Below, piece after piece: positions 1 through 8,138 of a stretch of DNA of 64,000 nucleotides. A model generated the notes under the pieces. That model did not search any database and was not told the origin of the DNA. It saw only the letters and a list, made by a program, of their open reading frames with translations. Each line of letters opens with the position of its first letter. The stretch's first letter is position 1. The DNA is taken from the NCBI GenBank assembly GCA_018645405.1, contig JABGOQ010000166.1:34927-98926 (forward strand), written 5' to 3'. Source of the DNA: Anaerolineae bacterium (GTDB lineage: Bacteria > Chloroflexota > Anaerolineae > Anaerolineales > Villigracilaceae). The position numbers and the translations under genes are program-made.

Positions 1-819
1 GACCTGGATGGGAAAAAAATCGGCGTAGAACCCCTCGCCATGCGGATTTTTGAATACCACTACCTCCAAGCTGCCGCGCCCCTTACCACATTCCCTGATG
101 CAACCGAAACCATAGCCTCTCTGAGAATGATTAAGGGCGAGAAAGAAATTAATGCCCTCCGTAAAGCCGCAGAAATTGCTCAAAACGCACTCACAGCAAC
201 ATTACCGATGATTAAGATCGGTGTCGACGAGAAAACGATTGCTTCAGAATTAGTCAGCCAATTACTCAAAAATGGATCAGAAACGCCCCTTCCATTTCAA
301 CCGATTGTATCTGGCGGACCTAATTCGGCAAACCCGCACGCCACTCCTACCGAGCGCAAACTCCAAGAAGGCGATCTCCTTGTCATAGATTGGGGTGCAC
401 GCTACGAAGATTATGTCTCCGACATCACCCGCACCTTTGCGATTGGTGAGATTGATGCCGAATATCGCAAAATCCACGAGATTGTGCAAGAAGCGAACGC
501 CGCTGGGCGTGCCGCCGCAAAGCCCGGACTTCCTGCCAAAGTGGTGGATATTGCCGCACGCAAAGTAATTGATGATGCGGGCTATGGCGAATACTTCACC
601 CACCGCACAGGACACGGAATCGGCATGGAAGGCCATGAAGCCCCCTATATGCGCGCCGATAATGAACGCATCCTGGAAGTTGGCATGGCATTCACCGTTG
701 AGCCAGGGATTTATCTCCCCAACCGTAATGGTGTCCGCGTAGAAGATGATATGGTCATTACCGAAAATGGGGCAGAAAGTTTGTCCACATTGTCACGAAA
801 AATAGTTGTGTTGGGATAG
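1..819 (+). CDS. Xaa-Pro aminopeptidase, M24 family (5' end outside window)
   Basis: The reading frame is open from base 1, so the gene begins upstream; an ATG at 40 is internal. The visible 272 residues hold the end of the creatinase-like N-terminal domain and the whole pita-bread catalytic domain. The five metal ligands expected for M24 peptidases are present: two Asp in DWGARYEDYVSDITRTF, His in GHGIGMEGHE, Glu in VEPGIYL and Glu in VRVEDD. The family removes N-terminal residues that precede proline, using two Mn or Co ions in the cytoplasm. M24 also contains prolidases (dipeptide substrates), and the sequence alone does not separate the two. The gene stands apart from the next one by 130 bases that hold a large inverted repeat. 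Confidence 0.93.
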   Translation, partial: DLDGKKIGVEPLAMRIFEYHYLQAAAPLTTFPDATETIASLRMIKGEKEINALRKAAEIAQNALTATLPMIKIGVDEKTIASELVSQLLKNGSETPLPFQPIVSGGPNSANPHATPTERKLQEGDLLVIDWGARYEDYVSDITRTFAIGEIDAEYRKIHEIVQEANAAGRAAAKPGLPAKVVDIAARKVIDDAGYGEYFTHRTGHGIGMEGHEAPYMRADNERILEVGMAFTVEPGIYLPNRNGVRVEDDMVITENGAESLSTLSRKIVVLG

Positions 820-829
820 AAAAACATAA

Positions 830-909
830 CACGAATTGCACGAATTGTGCGAACAGCACGATTTTTTCGCTTTTTATTCGCGCTATTCGCACAATTCGCC
901 TTATTCGTG
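830..909. repeat. Imperfect inverted repeat between genes
   Basis: The arms 830-853 and 886-909 pair over 24 bases with a few central mismatches, around a T-rich loop. Each arm is built from CGAATTG/GTGCGAA-type words. Related words occur at about 4628-4650, 28189-28215 and 58374-58392. It lies just after a stop codon and could fold into a terminator-like RNA hairpin, but the repeated wording suggests a dispersed repeat family. Confidence 0.65.
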
Positions 910-949
910 ATAAATTCTGACCGTCCCTAAAACGTTTAGACTAAAAACA

Positions 950-1711
950 ATGATAATCCCCTCCGCAGAACCTTTCTACTTTCCCGGCAATAAAACGGGA
1001 TGCCTCCTCGTTCACGGATTCACTGGCGCGCCCAAAGAGATGCGCTGGATGGGGGAGTATTTAGCGGAAGAAGGTTTCAGTGTGCTTGGTGTTCGTCTTG
1101 CGGGGCATGCCACAAAGCCAGAAGATATGATTAGAACGCGCTACACAGATTGGATGCACTCCGTTGAAGATGGCTACCATCTTCTTAAAGGCACAGTCGA
1201 TCGGGTCTTTTTAATTGGGCTTTCGATGGGGGGCGCACTATCGCTTTTAATGGCAAGCAAGTTAGATGTCTCGGGCGTTTTCGTGATGTCCGCACCTTAT
1301 GGGCTAAATGATTCGCGCATCAAATACACGAAATTTCTCTCTAAATTTATATCCTATATCCCCAAAAGAAAGGGAGAGCCAGGTGCAACCTGGGTGGATA
1401 AAGAAGCTTGGCGAACGCAAATTTCCTATCCTGAAAATCCCTTACGCTCCGTAACCGAACTGGCAAAAATGTTGAAAGAGATGCAGGCCGTATTGCCGAA
1501 AATTGATGTGCCTGTGCAACTTGTTCACTCGCGCAACGATACTTATGTGTTGGGCGAAAATATGGAAAAGATTTACGCCGATTTAGGCACAGAAGATAAA
1601 GAAATGATCTGGGTCACTGAGAGCGGGCACGTTATCCCACGTGAGCCGGCAAAAACAGAAGTTTCCAAAGCCGCTGCCGATTTTATGCGCCGCATAGAAT
1701 CTGAAAAATGA
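950..1711 (+). CDS. Alpha/beta hydrolase, carboxylesterase/monoglyceride lipase type
   Basis: This 253-residue soluble protein has the features of the small Est30-like carboxylesterases. It has an N-terminal LLVHGFTGAPKEM oxyanion-hole segment and the nucleophile elbow GLSMGG near residue 93. A late Asp in SRNDTYV and His in ESGHVI complete a Ser-Asp-His triad. The family hydrolyses short-chain carboxylic esters or monoacylglycerols; the substrate here is unknown. It has no signal peptide. Its stop overlaps the start of the following MFS gene by four bases (ATGA), so the two are probably translationally coupled. Confidence 0.88.
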   Translation: MIIPSAEPFYFPGNKTGCLLVHGFTGAPKEMRWMGEYLAEEGFSVLGVRLAGHATKPEDMIRTRYTDWMHSVEDGYHLLKGTVDRVFLIGLSMGGALSLLMASKLDVSGVFVMSAPYGLNDSRIKYTKFLSKFISYIPKRKGEPGATWVDKEAWRTQISYPENPLRSVTELAKMLKEMQAVLPKIDVPVQLVHSRNDTYVLGENMEKIYADLGTEDKEMIWVTESGHVIPREPAKTEVSKAAADFMRRIESEK

Positions 1712-2838
1712 ACTCAGCTCTCTTAGCACTTGCCGCCGCCCTCTTCACTTGGGGGCTTGGCGAAGGGATATTTTTCTTCTTTCAGCCGCTTTATTTGGCA
1801 GAATTGGGTGCAGACCCACTCCAAATTGGGGCGATTTTGGGCGGTGCTGGGATGGCGATGACGCTCGTTCACATCCCTGCTGGCTATCTTGCAGATAGAT
1901 TTGGACGTCGCCCTCTCTTGCGCGTTGCCTGGGCAGGCGGTTTGGTCTTTAGCCTCATCATGGCATCTGCCAGCACCTTGCCCGTTTTTGTTACCGGGCT
2001 GATTTTGTATAGCTTCACCACATTTGTGATCGCTCCTTTAAATAGCTATGTCACGGCAGCGCGTGGCAAATTGAGCGTTGAGCGTGTAATCACATTCGTT
2101 TCGGCGGTATTTAGTCTTGGGATGGTGCTAGGCCCCCTACTTGGTGGCTGGCTCGGCGACCGTTTTGGCTTGCGTTCGCTCTATATTGCCGCATCAGGTA
2201 TTTTTGTCATCTCTACAGTGTTCATGTTTTCGTTGCCTCCTCAACCCATCCACGATTCTGCCTCAGATTTTTCGTCAAAAAAACTGCTCAAAAATAAGCA
2301 GTATCTTGGGTTTCTCGCCCTCCTTTTCTTCATCATTTTTGCCCTTTATCTGCCTCAGCCGCTCACGCAAAATTTCCTCCAGGAAGAGCGCAGACTTTCT
2401 CTTGGGCAAATCGGCTCACTTGGGTCATTGAGTGCGTTGGGAAACGTGGTGCTCAATCTCTTTTTAGGGCAATTGGGAGCACGCACAGGATTTTTGCTTG
2501 GGCAGTTTTCTGTTGCCCTTTTTGCCTTCCTGATTTGGCATGGCTCGGGGATGGAACTCTTCGGTCTTGGCTATTTCTTACTCGGTGGATTTCGCTCTGC
2601 TCGATCTTTAGCAGCGGCGCACGTCAACAGTCTTGTTAATGATGCCCAAATGGGATTGGCTTATGGATTGACTGAAACCGTGAGCGCGTTTCCTCTGATT
2701 CTTGCCCCGCCTCTGGCAGGATACCTCTATTCGACAGACCCCGCATCGCCCTACCCCTTTAGCTTGCTTCTGATATTCGTAGGCATTATACTGACCCTAA
2801 TCTTTTTCCCGCGTTCAACAACTCAACTACCCAACTAA
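1708..2838 (+). CDS. MFS transporter
   Basis: This 376-residue protein has about twelve hydrophobic segments. The MFS signature loop between helices 2 and 3 reads GYLADRFGRRPLL, and a second copy-like loop, GGWLGDRFGLRSL, lies around residue 148. These mark a proton-coupled major facilitator carrier in the cytoplasmic membrane. The fold does not reveal the substrate. The position directly after an esterase, with overlapping stop and start codons, suggests a shared transcript. Drug or metabolite export is possible but only a guess. Confidence 0.88.
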   Translation: MNSALLALAAALFTWGLGEGIFFFFQPLYLAELGADPLQIGAILGGAGMAMTLVHIPAGYLADRFGRRPLLRVAWAGGLVFSLIMASASTLPVFVTGLILYSFTTFVIAPLNSYVTAARGKLSVERVITFVSAVFSLGMVLGPLLGGWLGDRFGLRSLYIAASGIFVISTVFMFSLPPQPIHDSASDFSSKKLLKNKQYLGFLALLFFIIFALYLPQPLTQNFLQEERRLSLGQIGSLGSLSALGNVVLNLFLGQLGARTGFLLGQFSVALFAFLIWHGSGMELFGLGYFLLGGFRSARSLAAAHVNSLVNDAQMGLAYGLTETVSAFPLILAPPLAGYLYSTDPASPYPFSLLLIFVGIILTLIFFPRSTTQLPN

Positions 2839-2843
2839 AAATT

Positions 2844-3476
2844 ATGCTAAAAATTAAATCGCTTACTCTCGGACCCGTCCAAACCAATACCTATATTCTT
2901 GCCGATACTGAAAGCAACGAAGCCATTGTTGTTGACCCTTCATGGGATGGTGCAGAAATCGCCAAAGCCGCTGAAAAAGAAGGCTGGCATATCAAAGAGA
3001 TTTGGCTGACCCATGCCCACTTCGACCACATCGGCGGGATCGCGGAACTTGTGAAATCCCTCCCTGAAACCCCTCCTATTTATCTCCATACCGATGATTA
3101 TGATCTATGGAAGGATGGCGGCGGTGCTAAAAGATTTGGCTTTAGCATTGACCCTGGTCCTAAACCTGAAGCTCTCACACATGGGCAATTTCTCCGTGTT
3201 GGCAACTTCACCTTTGAAGCACGCCATACCCCCGGTCATCGCCCCGGTCATTGTGTTTTCTTCTGTGCTGATACTGGCATTCTCTTTAGTGGTGATCTTA
3301 TTTTTTATCGCTCTGTAGGGCGTACCGACCTCCCTGGCGGGAATTGGGCAACGCTAGAAAAAAGCATCCGCGAACAAATCTACACTCTCCCTAATAATAT
3401 TCGTATCTTTTCTGGGCATGGTGATGAAACGAGTGTGGGTGATGAGAAAGAAAACAATCACTTTATAAAAGGCTAA
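2844..3476 (+). CDS. MBL-fold metallo-hydrolase, glyoxalase II-like
   Basis: This 210-residue protein has the metallo-beta-lactamase metal motif THAHFDHIGG near residue 56. A second-site His lies in HTPGHRPGHC, an Asp in FSGDLIF, and a final His in FSGHGDET. All ligands for a two-metal centre are therefore present. Short one-domain members of this branch are often annotated as hydroxyacylglutathione hydrolase-like thioesterases. The length is shorter than true GloB (about 250) and lacks its C-terminal helical domain, so the thiol-ester substrate is uncertain. It lies five bases after the MFS gene and two bases before the next gene, which indicates an operon. Confidence 0.9.
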   Translation: MLKIKSLTLGPVQTNTYILADTESNEAIVVDPSWDGAEIAKAAEKEGWHIKEIWLTHAHFDHIGGIAELVKSLPETPPIYLHTDDYDLWKDGGGAKRFGFSIDPGPKPEALTHGQFLRVGNFTFEARHTPGHRPGHCVFFCADTGILFSGDLIFYRSVGRTDLPGGNWATLEKSIREQIYTLPNNIRIFSGHGDETSVGDEKENNHFIKG

Positions 3477-3478
3477 AT

Positions 3479-4570
3479 ATGTTTACAAAACCTTCCCAAC
3501 GTTTTCCCTTGCTATTTTTATCCGTTGTTACCCTCCTCGTTGCAATGTGGAGCGGTCTCTTGCGCGTTGGTTGGGCTTGGCCTACTCTATCCCCATGGCC
3601 AATGGCGCATGGGCCTCTAATGATTTCAGGTTTTCTCGGTACGCTGATCAGTATTGAGCGCGCCGTTGCGCTAAATAAATCATGGCTCTATACAGGGCCA
3701 GTCTTGAGCGCGGCAGGCGGCATTTATTATGTACTAGGTGGTAACGATATTATCGGGCCATTATTAATGCTTGCAGGGAGTTTCGGACTCGTCATCATTT
3801 TCGCTGTCATCCTGAAGCAACATCGCGCCGACTATACAATCGTCATGGCTTTAGGGGCAGTCTCCTTTTTTATTGGCATGTTGCTCTGGGTGCTAGGGAA
3901 GCCTATTTACAGTATCGTTCTTTGGTGGAGCGGGTTTCTCGTCCTCACCATTGTTGGCGAACGCTTGGAATTAAGCCGTCTTATACGCCCCTCTAAAACT
4001 CGAACAAATACTGGGCGGATAGCTATCGGTGTTTATTCGTTTGGCTTGGTCTTTACTTTATTTTCGTTAGATATAGGCACGCGTATTGCATCAGCTGGGA
4101 TGCTACTCATGGCATTTTGGCTCTTACGCTTTGACATTGCCCGCTTCACTGTCCGCAAAACGGACTTGGTACGCTTCGTTGCCGTTTGTCTCCTGAGTGG
4201 TTATGTTTGGCTGGGCATTGGCGGTGCCATCGGCTTATACTCTGGGGCAACATTTGCTGGTCCGCTATATGATGCTTTTTTGCATACAGTCTTTGTTGGT
4301 TTCACCTTCTCTATGATCTTTGGTCACGCCGCAATTATCTTCCCTTCTATTTTGATGTTACCCGTAAAATATAGCCCGAAATTCTACGGTCCCCTCATTT
4401 TGCTACATATCTCCCTCATCATGCGCATTACAGGAGATTTGGTGTTTATCCATTCGATTCGCTTGTGGGGGAGTCTCCTTAATGCAATTGCGATACTGCT
4501 TTTCTTGGGGATTATGGGTGGGACGATTTTGAAGGGGAGGAAAGAAGAAATCGAAGCCGAAAAAGCGTAA
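3479..4570 (+). CDS. Polytopic membrane protein with conserved-looking histidines (NnrS-like?)
   Basis: This 363-residue protein is almost entirely hydrophobic, with roughly ten to twelve membrane helices. Histidines sit at helix ends in MAHGPLMISGF (near residue 43), FLHTVFVGF, FGHAAIIFPS and LLHISLIMR. The pattern recalls NnrS and other haem/copper-binding membrane families, but I do not recognise it with confidence and no function is assigned. It is the last gene of the + strand run, two bases behind the MBL hydrolase. A clear stem-loop terminator follows it. Confidence 0.6.
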   Translation: MFTKPSQRFPLLFLSVVTLLVAMWSGLLRVGWAWPTLSPWPMAHGPLMISGFLGTLISIERAVALNKSWLYTGPVLSAAGGIYYVLGGNDIIGPLLMLAGSFGLVIIFAVILKQHRADYTIVMALGAVSFFIGMLLWVLGKPIYSIVLWWSGFLVLTIVGERLELSRLIRPSKTRTNTGRIAIGVYSFGLVFTLFSLDIGTRIASAGMLLMAFWLLRFDIARFTVRKTDLVRFVAVCLLSGYVWLGIGGAIGLYSGATFAGPLYDAFLHTVFVGFTFSMIFGHAAIIFPSILMLPVKYSPKFYGPLILLHISLIMRITGDLVFIHSIRLWGSLLNAIAILLFLGIMGGTILKGRKEEIEAEKA

Positions 4571-4590
4571 CTCATCAGTGTTTTTAGAAT

Positions 4591-4620
4591 AAAAAGCCTT
4601 GTAAAAATGCGAGGCTTTTT
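4591..4620. terminator. Bidirectional rho-independent terminator
   Basis: AAAAAGCCT (4591-4599) pairs with AGGCTTTTT (4612-4620) around a 12-base loop. It lies between the converging + gene ending at 4570 and the - gene ending at 4682, and has a T-run on either strand. Confidence 0.85.
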
Positions 4621-4681
4621 AATTTAAAATCATTTGCGCAATTCGTCAAATTGCGATACTTAGTCTTTCAAACGTTGTCTT

Positions 4682-5614
4682 TTAGTGTAAGTCACGCCCC
4701 TGCCCACAATTTCCTTCCTCGAACTGGATTGTTGTATGTTCAATTCCAAAGTCGTGGAGGAGGCATTCTTTTAGCGCGGACATCGTTTTTCCATATTCAG
4801 CGTTTTCTTCTAAAACGGCGTGTGCGCTGAGGGCAATATGACCGGAGCAGATGCTCCAGACGTGCAGATCGTGGATTTCTTTTACGGAGGGGTGTACTTG
4901 GAGAGCTTCACTAATTTCATTAACAGACATGCCTTCAGGAACGCCTTCAATGAGAATATGCAATGAGCCTTTGAGCAGACGCCATGAGCTGAAGAGAATC
5001 AGAATACCAATAATTATACTCATGAGCGGATCGATCCAACTCCAATTAGTGAAGTAGATAATGACGCCAGCGACTACCACGCCGACAGAGGCGAGCGCAT
5101 CGCCGATGACGTGGAGATAGGCAGATTTTATATTCAAGTCTTCCTGTTCGTGAGCGTGTCCCTCTTCCCCGTGGTCGTGGTCATCGTGATTGTGTGAGTG
5201 AGCGTGTCCGCCAAGTACGAAGGCGACGAAGAGATTGGCAACCAAGCCAATGCTGGCGATAATCATTAATTCTACGCTTTTGATGGCTTGGGGTTCTTGC
5301 CAGCGGAGCCATGATTCGTGAAAAATTTCAAAGGAGATATAAACTAGCGTCAGTCCGTTGATGAGTGCTGCTAAAACTTCGAGTCGATGATAGCCGTAGC
5401 TATGTTTATCGTCGGCGGGACGAGCGGAGAGCTTTAGGGCTACAAAGCTCAAGATGAGGGCGAAAACGTCCATGAAGACGTGTGCCGCATCGGAGAGGAG
5501 GGCGAGGCTGCCTGTCCAGAATCCACCGATGACTTCGGCGAGGAGGATGAGGAGGGTGACAAAGATTGAGATCAGAAAACGTTTTTCTATACCGGTATCA
5601 GGATGAGGTCGCAT
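4682..5614 (-). CDS. Cation diffusion facilitator (CzcD/ZitB-like Zn/Co exporter)
   Basis: This 310-residue inner-membrane antiporter exports divalent metals from the cytoplasm in exchange for protons. The six-helix core has the two metal-site motifs SDAAHVFMD (helix 2) and HVIGDALAS (helix 5), both HxxxD as in Zn-transporting CDF proteins. The cytosolic loop between helices 4 and 5 is His-rich (GGHAHSHNHDDHDHGEE), typical of the CzcD/ZitB branch. The C-terminal domain (about residues 215-300) is the ferredoxin-like CDF regulatory domain. It stands alone and is divergent from the B12 regulon, whose riboswitch leader begins about 110 bases from its start. Co2+ transport would fit a cobalamin context, but that is inference. 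Confidence 0.93.
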   Translation of the reverse strand: MRPHPDTGIEKRFLISIFVTLLILLAEVIGGFWTGSLALLSDAAHVFMDVFALILSFVALKLSARPADDKHSYGYHRLEVLAALINGLTLVYISFEIFHESWLRWQEPQAIKSVELMIIASIGLVANLFVAFVLGGHAHSHNHDDHDHGEEGHAHEQEDLNIKSAYLHVIGDALASVGVVVAGVIIYFTNWSWIDPLMSIIIGILILFSSWRLLKGSLHILIEGVPEGMSVNEISEALQVHPSVKEIHDLHVWSICSGHIALSAHAVLEENAEYGKTMSALKECLLHDFGIEHTTIQFEEGNCGQGRDLH

Positions 5615-5754
5615 GTGATTCGCCTTGTTTGGAATGAGTAGATGTTGAATAATGGAAAAGGTTCAAGAGAGCATCCGCTATTCTAGCAGAAATTCATCCA
5701 AAATACATAAAATCACAGGGTATAATATGCTTACATTAACAACTTATGTATTGA

Positions 5755-5980
5755 TCAAGGTACCTCTCCCCCCGGACGGGAAGGTTTAATGGCGAAGTCG
5801 GTTTAAGTCCGACGCTGTTGCGCAACTGTAAATTAGTCTGATAGTCTATTTGTCTGATGGTCTTGAAGTCAAAGAAATTTATTTGACCAAGCAAACAGAT
5901 GAGAAAATGACCAAAAGACCAATAAGCCAGGTCGCCCGCCCTGATTATTTTCCACAGACCTCGCAGAAAGGAGGTGGAAC
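5755..5980 (+). ncRNA. Cobalamin riboswitch
   Basis: The leader shows the conserved aptamer core: GAAGTCGGTTTAAGTCCGAC, then GCTGTTGCGCAACTGTAA, and later the B12-box-like AAGCCAGGTCGCCCGCC at about 5924-5940. ACCTC (5762-5766) can pair with GAGGT (5971-5975) to close P1. A TATAAT -10 element lies at 5721-5726, but no good -35 was found. The RNA lies upstream of btuFCD and cobO, cobT, cobS, cobQ and cobU. Binding of adenosylcobalamin or another corrinoid is expected to switch the operon off. The rest of the 460-base gap 5615-6074 holds only the candidate promoter and the terminator listed next. Confidence 0.95.
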
Positions 5981-6005
5981 TTTGAGTCTTTGATTCTCAG
6001 CCCCT

Positions 6006-6031
6006 CCCCTGTCTCTATGGCAGGGGTTTTT
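6006..6031 (+). terminator. Riboswitch expression-platform terminator
   Basis: CCCCTG (6006-6011) pairs with CAGGGG (6021-6026), followed directly by a run of T. GGAGG at 5970-5974 can pair with CCTCC at 6003-6007. That antiterminator would break both P1 and the terminator stem, giving a simple transcription-attenuation switch. The alternative pairing is inferred from sequence only. Confidence 0.85.
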
Positions 6032-6074
6032 GATTCTTATAATAAAACTATCGAATTATCTAGTAGGAGTACCA

Positions 6075-7058
6075 ATGAAAAAACTGTTTGCACTCATCTT
6101 TATTCTCAGCATTTTGCTGGGAGCTTGCACGCCTGCCGCACCCCAAACCGCGGAACCAATTGTTGAGGAAGTTGTCCCAACCAAAGCCCTACCACCCGAG
6201 CCGACTGAAGAGCCACAGCCAGAGGTAATGACTTTTGTTGATGGCTTAGGGAATACACTTGAGTTTACTGAATACCCACAGGCTATTGTTTCGATCTCTG
6301 CTTCGACAACAGAGGTATTATTTGCTATTGGCGCAGGGGATCAGGTTGTTGGGCGCGATGAATACTCTTTGTATCCCGAAGAAGCTCTCGAAGTGACCAG
6401 TATAGGTGCTTTGTGGGAAGAATTGCCAGCAGAAGCTATTTTGGCTTTGGAGCCGGACTTGATTGTTGCCGCCGAAATCATCTCTGAAGAACAGGTTTTG
6501 GCTCTGCAAGAGTTGGGATTGAATGTTTACTGGCAGGCAAACCCCACTGATTATGAAGGTTTATGGCAAAATTTGCGCAACTTTGGAATGCTCACAGGTC
6601 ATGAGGAAGAAACGGAAACCTTGATTGTCGATTTGGAAGCACGTGTTGAGATTGTTCAGGAAAAAATTGCGACATCATCTTTTCTTCCCTCTGTTTTTTA
6701 TGAGTTGGATGCAACAGATCCCGCCAACCCCTGGACAACTGGTTCGGGCACTTTCATTGATTATATTATTACCACAGCTGGTGGCACCAATGCCGCGAGT
6801 GAGTTGGAAGGCGACTATGCTCAGATTGGTTCAGAAGCATTGATTGCTATTAATCCGGATGTCATTTTGTTGGCAGATGCACCTTATGGCGTGACGCCAG
6901 AAGCCGTTTTAGAACGTTCTGGATGGGATGTGATTGCTGCTGTTGCTGAGAATGCGCTTTATCCCATTGACCCCAATATGATGAGCGTCCCCGGTCCGAG
7001 ACTTGTGGATGCGCTAGAAGAAACTGCAAAACTCTTACATCCTGAATTGTTTGAGTAA
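6075..7058 (+). CDS. btuF: Cobalamin ABC transporter substrate-binding lipoprotein
   Basis: This 327-residue lipoprotein binds corrinoid outside the membrane for BtuCD. ATG 6075 is chosen because TAGGAG precedes it and a lipoprotein signal follows at once (MKKLFALIFILS, lipobox LLGAC). A TTG 15 codons upstream lies within the terminator and is rejected. After a Pro/Glu-rich linker comes the class III binding fold: FVDGLGNTLEF, then SISASTTEVLFAIGAGDQVVGRD, and SIGALWEELPAEAILALEPD. The riboswitch directly upstream and btuC/btuD directly downstream support corrinoid rather than iron-siderophore as ligand. A stem-loop after its stop may lower expression of the permease genes. Confidence 0.92.
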   Translation: MKKLFALIFILSILLGACTPAAPQTAEPIVEEVVPTKALPPEPTEEPQPEVMTFVDGLGNTLEFTEYPQAIVSISASTTEVLFAIGAGDQVVGRDEYSLYPEEALEVTSIGALWEELPAEAILALEPDLIVAAEIISEEQVLALQELGLNVYWQANPTDYEGLWQNLRNFGMLTGHEEETETLIVDLEARVEIVQEKIATSSFLPSVFYELDATDPANPWTTGSGTFIDYIITTAGGTNAASELEGDYAQIGSEALIAINPDVILLADAPYGVTPEAVLERSGWDVIAAVAENALYPIDPNMMSVPGPRLVDALEETAKLLHPELFE

Positions 7059-7067
7059 ATAGATGAA

Positions 7068-7110
7068 ATGAGGCTCGATATTCTGTGTATTGAGCCTCAT
7101 CTACTTTTTT
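7068..7110 (+). terminator. Intra-operon attenuating stem-loop between btuF and btuC
   Basis: ATGAGGCTC (7068-7076) pairs perfectly with GAGCCTCAT (7092-7100), followed by CTAC and six T. This resembles a leaky intrinsic terminator or an mRNA 3'-end stabiliser. Such hairpins are common after binding-protein genes that need more copies than the permease. Confidence 0.75.
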
Positions 7111-8136
7111 ATGATCCGACAACGACCTTTTTTAGTTAATATCATCATTCTGCTGATTGCATTTACATTTAGCATTGCACTGGGTGCTGTTTTTATTCAT
7201 CCAAGTACAATTTTGCGGATCCTTGCTGACCAGATTCCTGGAATCAATATTACTCCTGATTGGCCAAATTCCTTTTCTGCAATAATCCTTGCCGTACGGT
7301 TGCCCCGTACAGTATTGGTTCTTCTAACTGGCGCAGCACTTGCAAGTAGCGGAGCGGCGTATCAGGGCTTGTTTCGCAATCCTCTTGCTGACCCTTATCT
7401 AATTGGTGTCGCATCTGGGGCAGGTTTGGGGGCTATTTTTGCGATGTCATTACGCTGGCCAATGAACTTATTCGGATTTTATTTTATTCCTGTCGGTGCC
7501 TTTATTGGCGCAATCCTGACCGTAGTGTTGGTGTACAGCCTGGCACGTGTAAATGGACTTGTGCCATTAACAACACTGATTTTAGCGGGTGTGGCTGTGG
7601 GGGCATTTGCATCAGCACTGACATCTTTTCTCATGCTTCGTTCTGATCTACAGCTTCACAGAGCTATTTCATTTTTGCTTGGAGGTTCGCCGATGACTGG
7701 CTGGGATCCTGTCATTGCAGCGCTGCCTTATATGGTTATAGGTATGGGATTGTTAAGTGTCTCTGGTCATGCGCTGAATATTCTTCAATTTGGTGAAGAA
7801 GAAGCCAAACAAATGGGATTGAATGTAGGCAGAGCCAAGATTTTTATCATCATCGTTGCTTCACTTACTACAGCTGTGGCTGTTGCGTTTTCGGGAGTTA
7901 TCGGATTTATAGGCTTGATCGTCCCACATACGATTCGTATTATTTGGGGGGCTGATTATCGGCGTCTTATTTCTTTGTCTATTCTTGGAGGAGGCAGTGC
8001 TTTGCTATTTGCTGATATGCTCGCACGCATTTTAATTGCACCATCATCTCTTCCAGTTGGTATTGTCACTGCTTTAGCGGGAGCACCTTTCTTTTTGTGG
8101 ATTTTGCGTCAGGCAAAGCGTGAGGTCTTCTGGTAA
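7111..8136 (+). CDS. btuC: Cobalamin ABC transporter permease
   Basis: This 341-residue FecCD/BtuC-type permease has about ten hydrophobic helices. Family landmarks are VRLPRTVLVLLTGAALASSG, YQGLFRNPLADPYLIGV, and the coupling region GFIGLIVPHTIRIIWGADYR. It forms the dimeric channel that passes corrinoids with BtuD. ATG 7111 falls right after the T-run of the stem-loop and has no clear Shine-Dalgarno. The only upstream alternative, TTG at 7090, lies inside the hairpin. Translation may depend on coupling with btuF. Confidence 0.92.
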   Translation: MIRQRPFLVNIIILLIAFTFSIALGAVFIHPSTILRILADQIPGINITPDWPNSFSAIILAVRLPRTVLVLLTGAALASSGAAYQGLFRNPLADPYLIGVASGAGLGAIFAMSLRWPMNLFGFYFIPVGAFIGAILTVVLVYSLARVNGLVPLTTLILAGVAVGAFASALTSFLMLRSDLQLHRAISFLLGGSPMTGWDPVIAALPYMVIGMGLLSVSGHALNILQFGEEEAKQMGLNVGRAKIFIIIVASLTTAVAVAFSGVIGFIGLIVPHTIRIIWGADYRRLISLSILGGGSALLFADMLARILIAPSSLPVGIVTALAGAPFFLWILRQAKREVFW

Positions 8137-8138
8137 TC

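Noticed and set aside
5755..5980. Repeats in the leader (GTCTGATAGTCTATTTGTCTGATGG) as a CRISPR fragment
   Set aside because: They belong to the variable peripheral stems of the cobalamin riboswitch.
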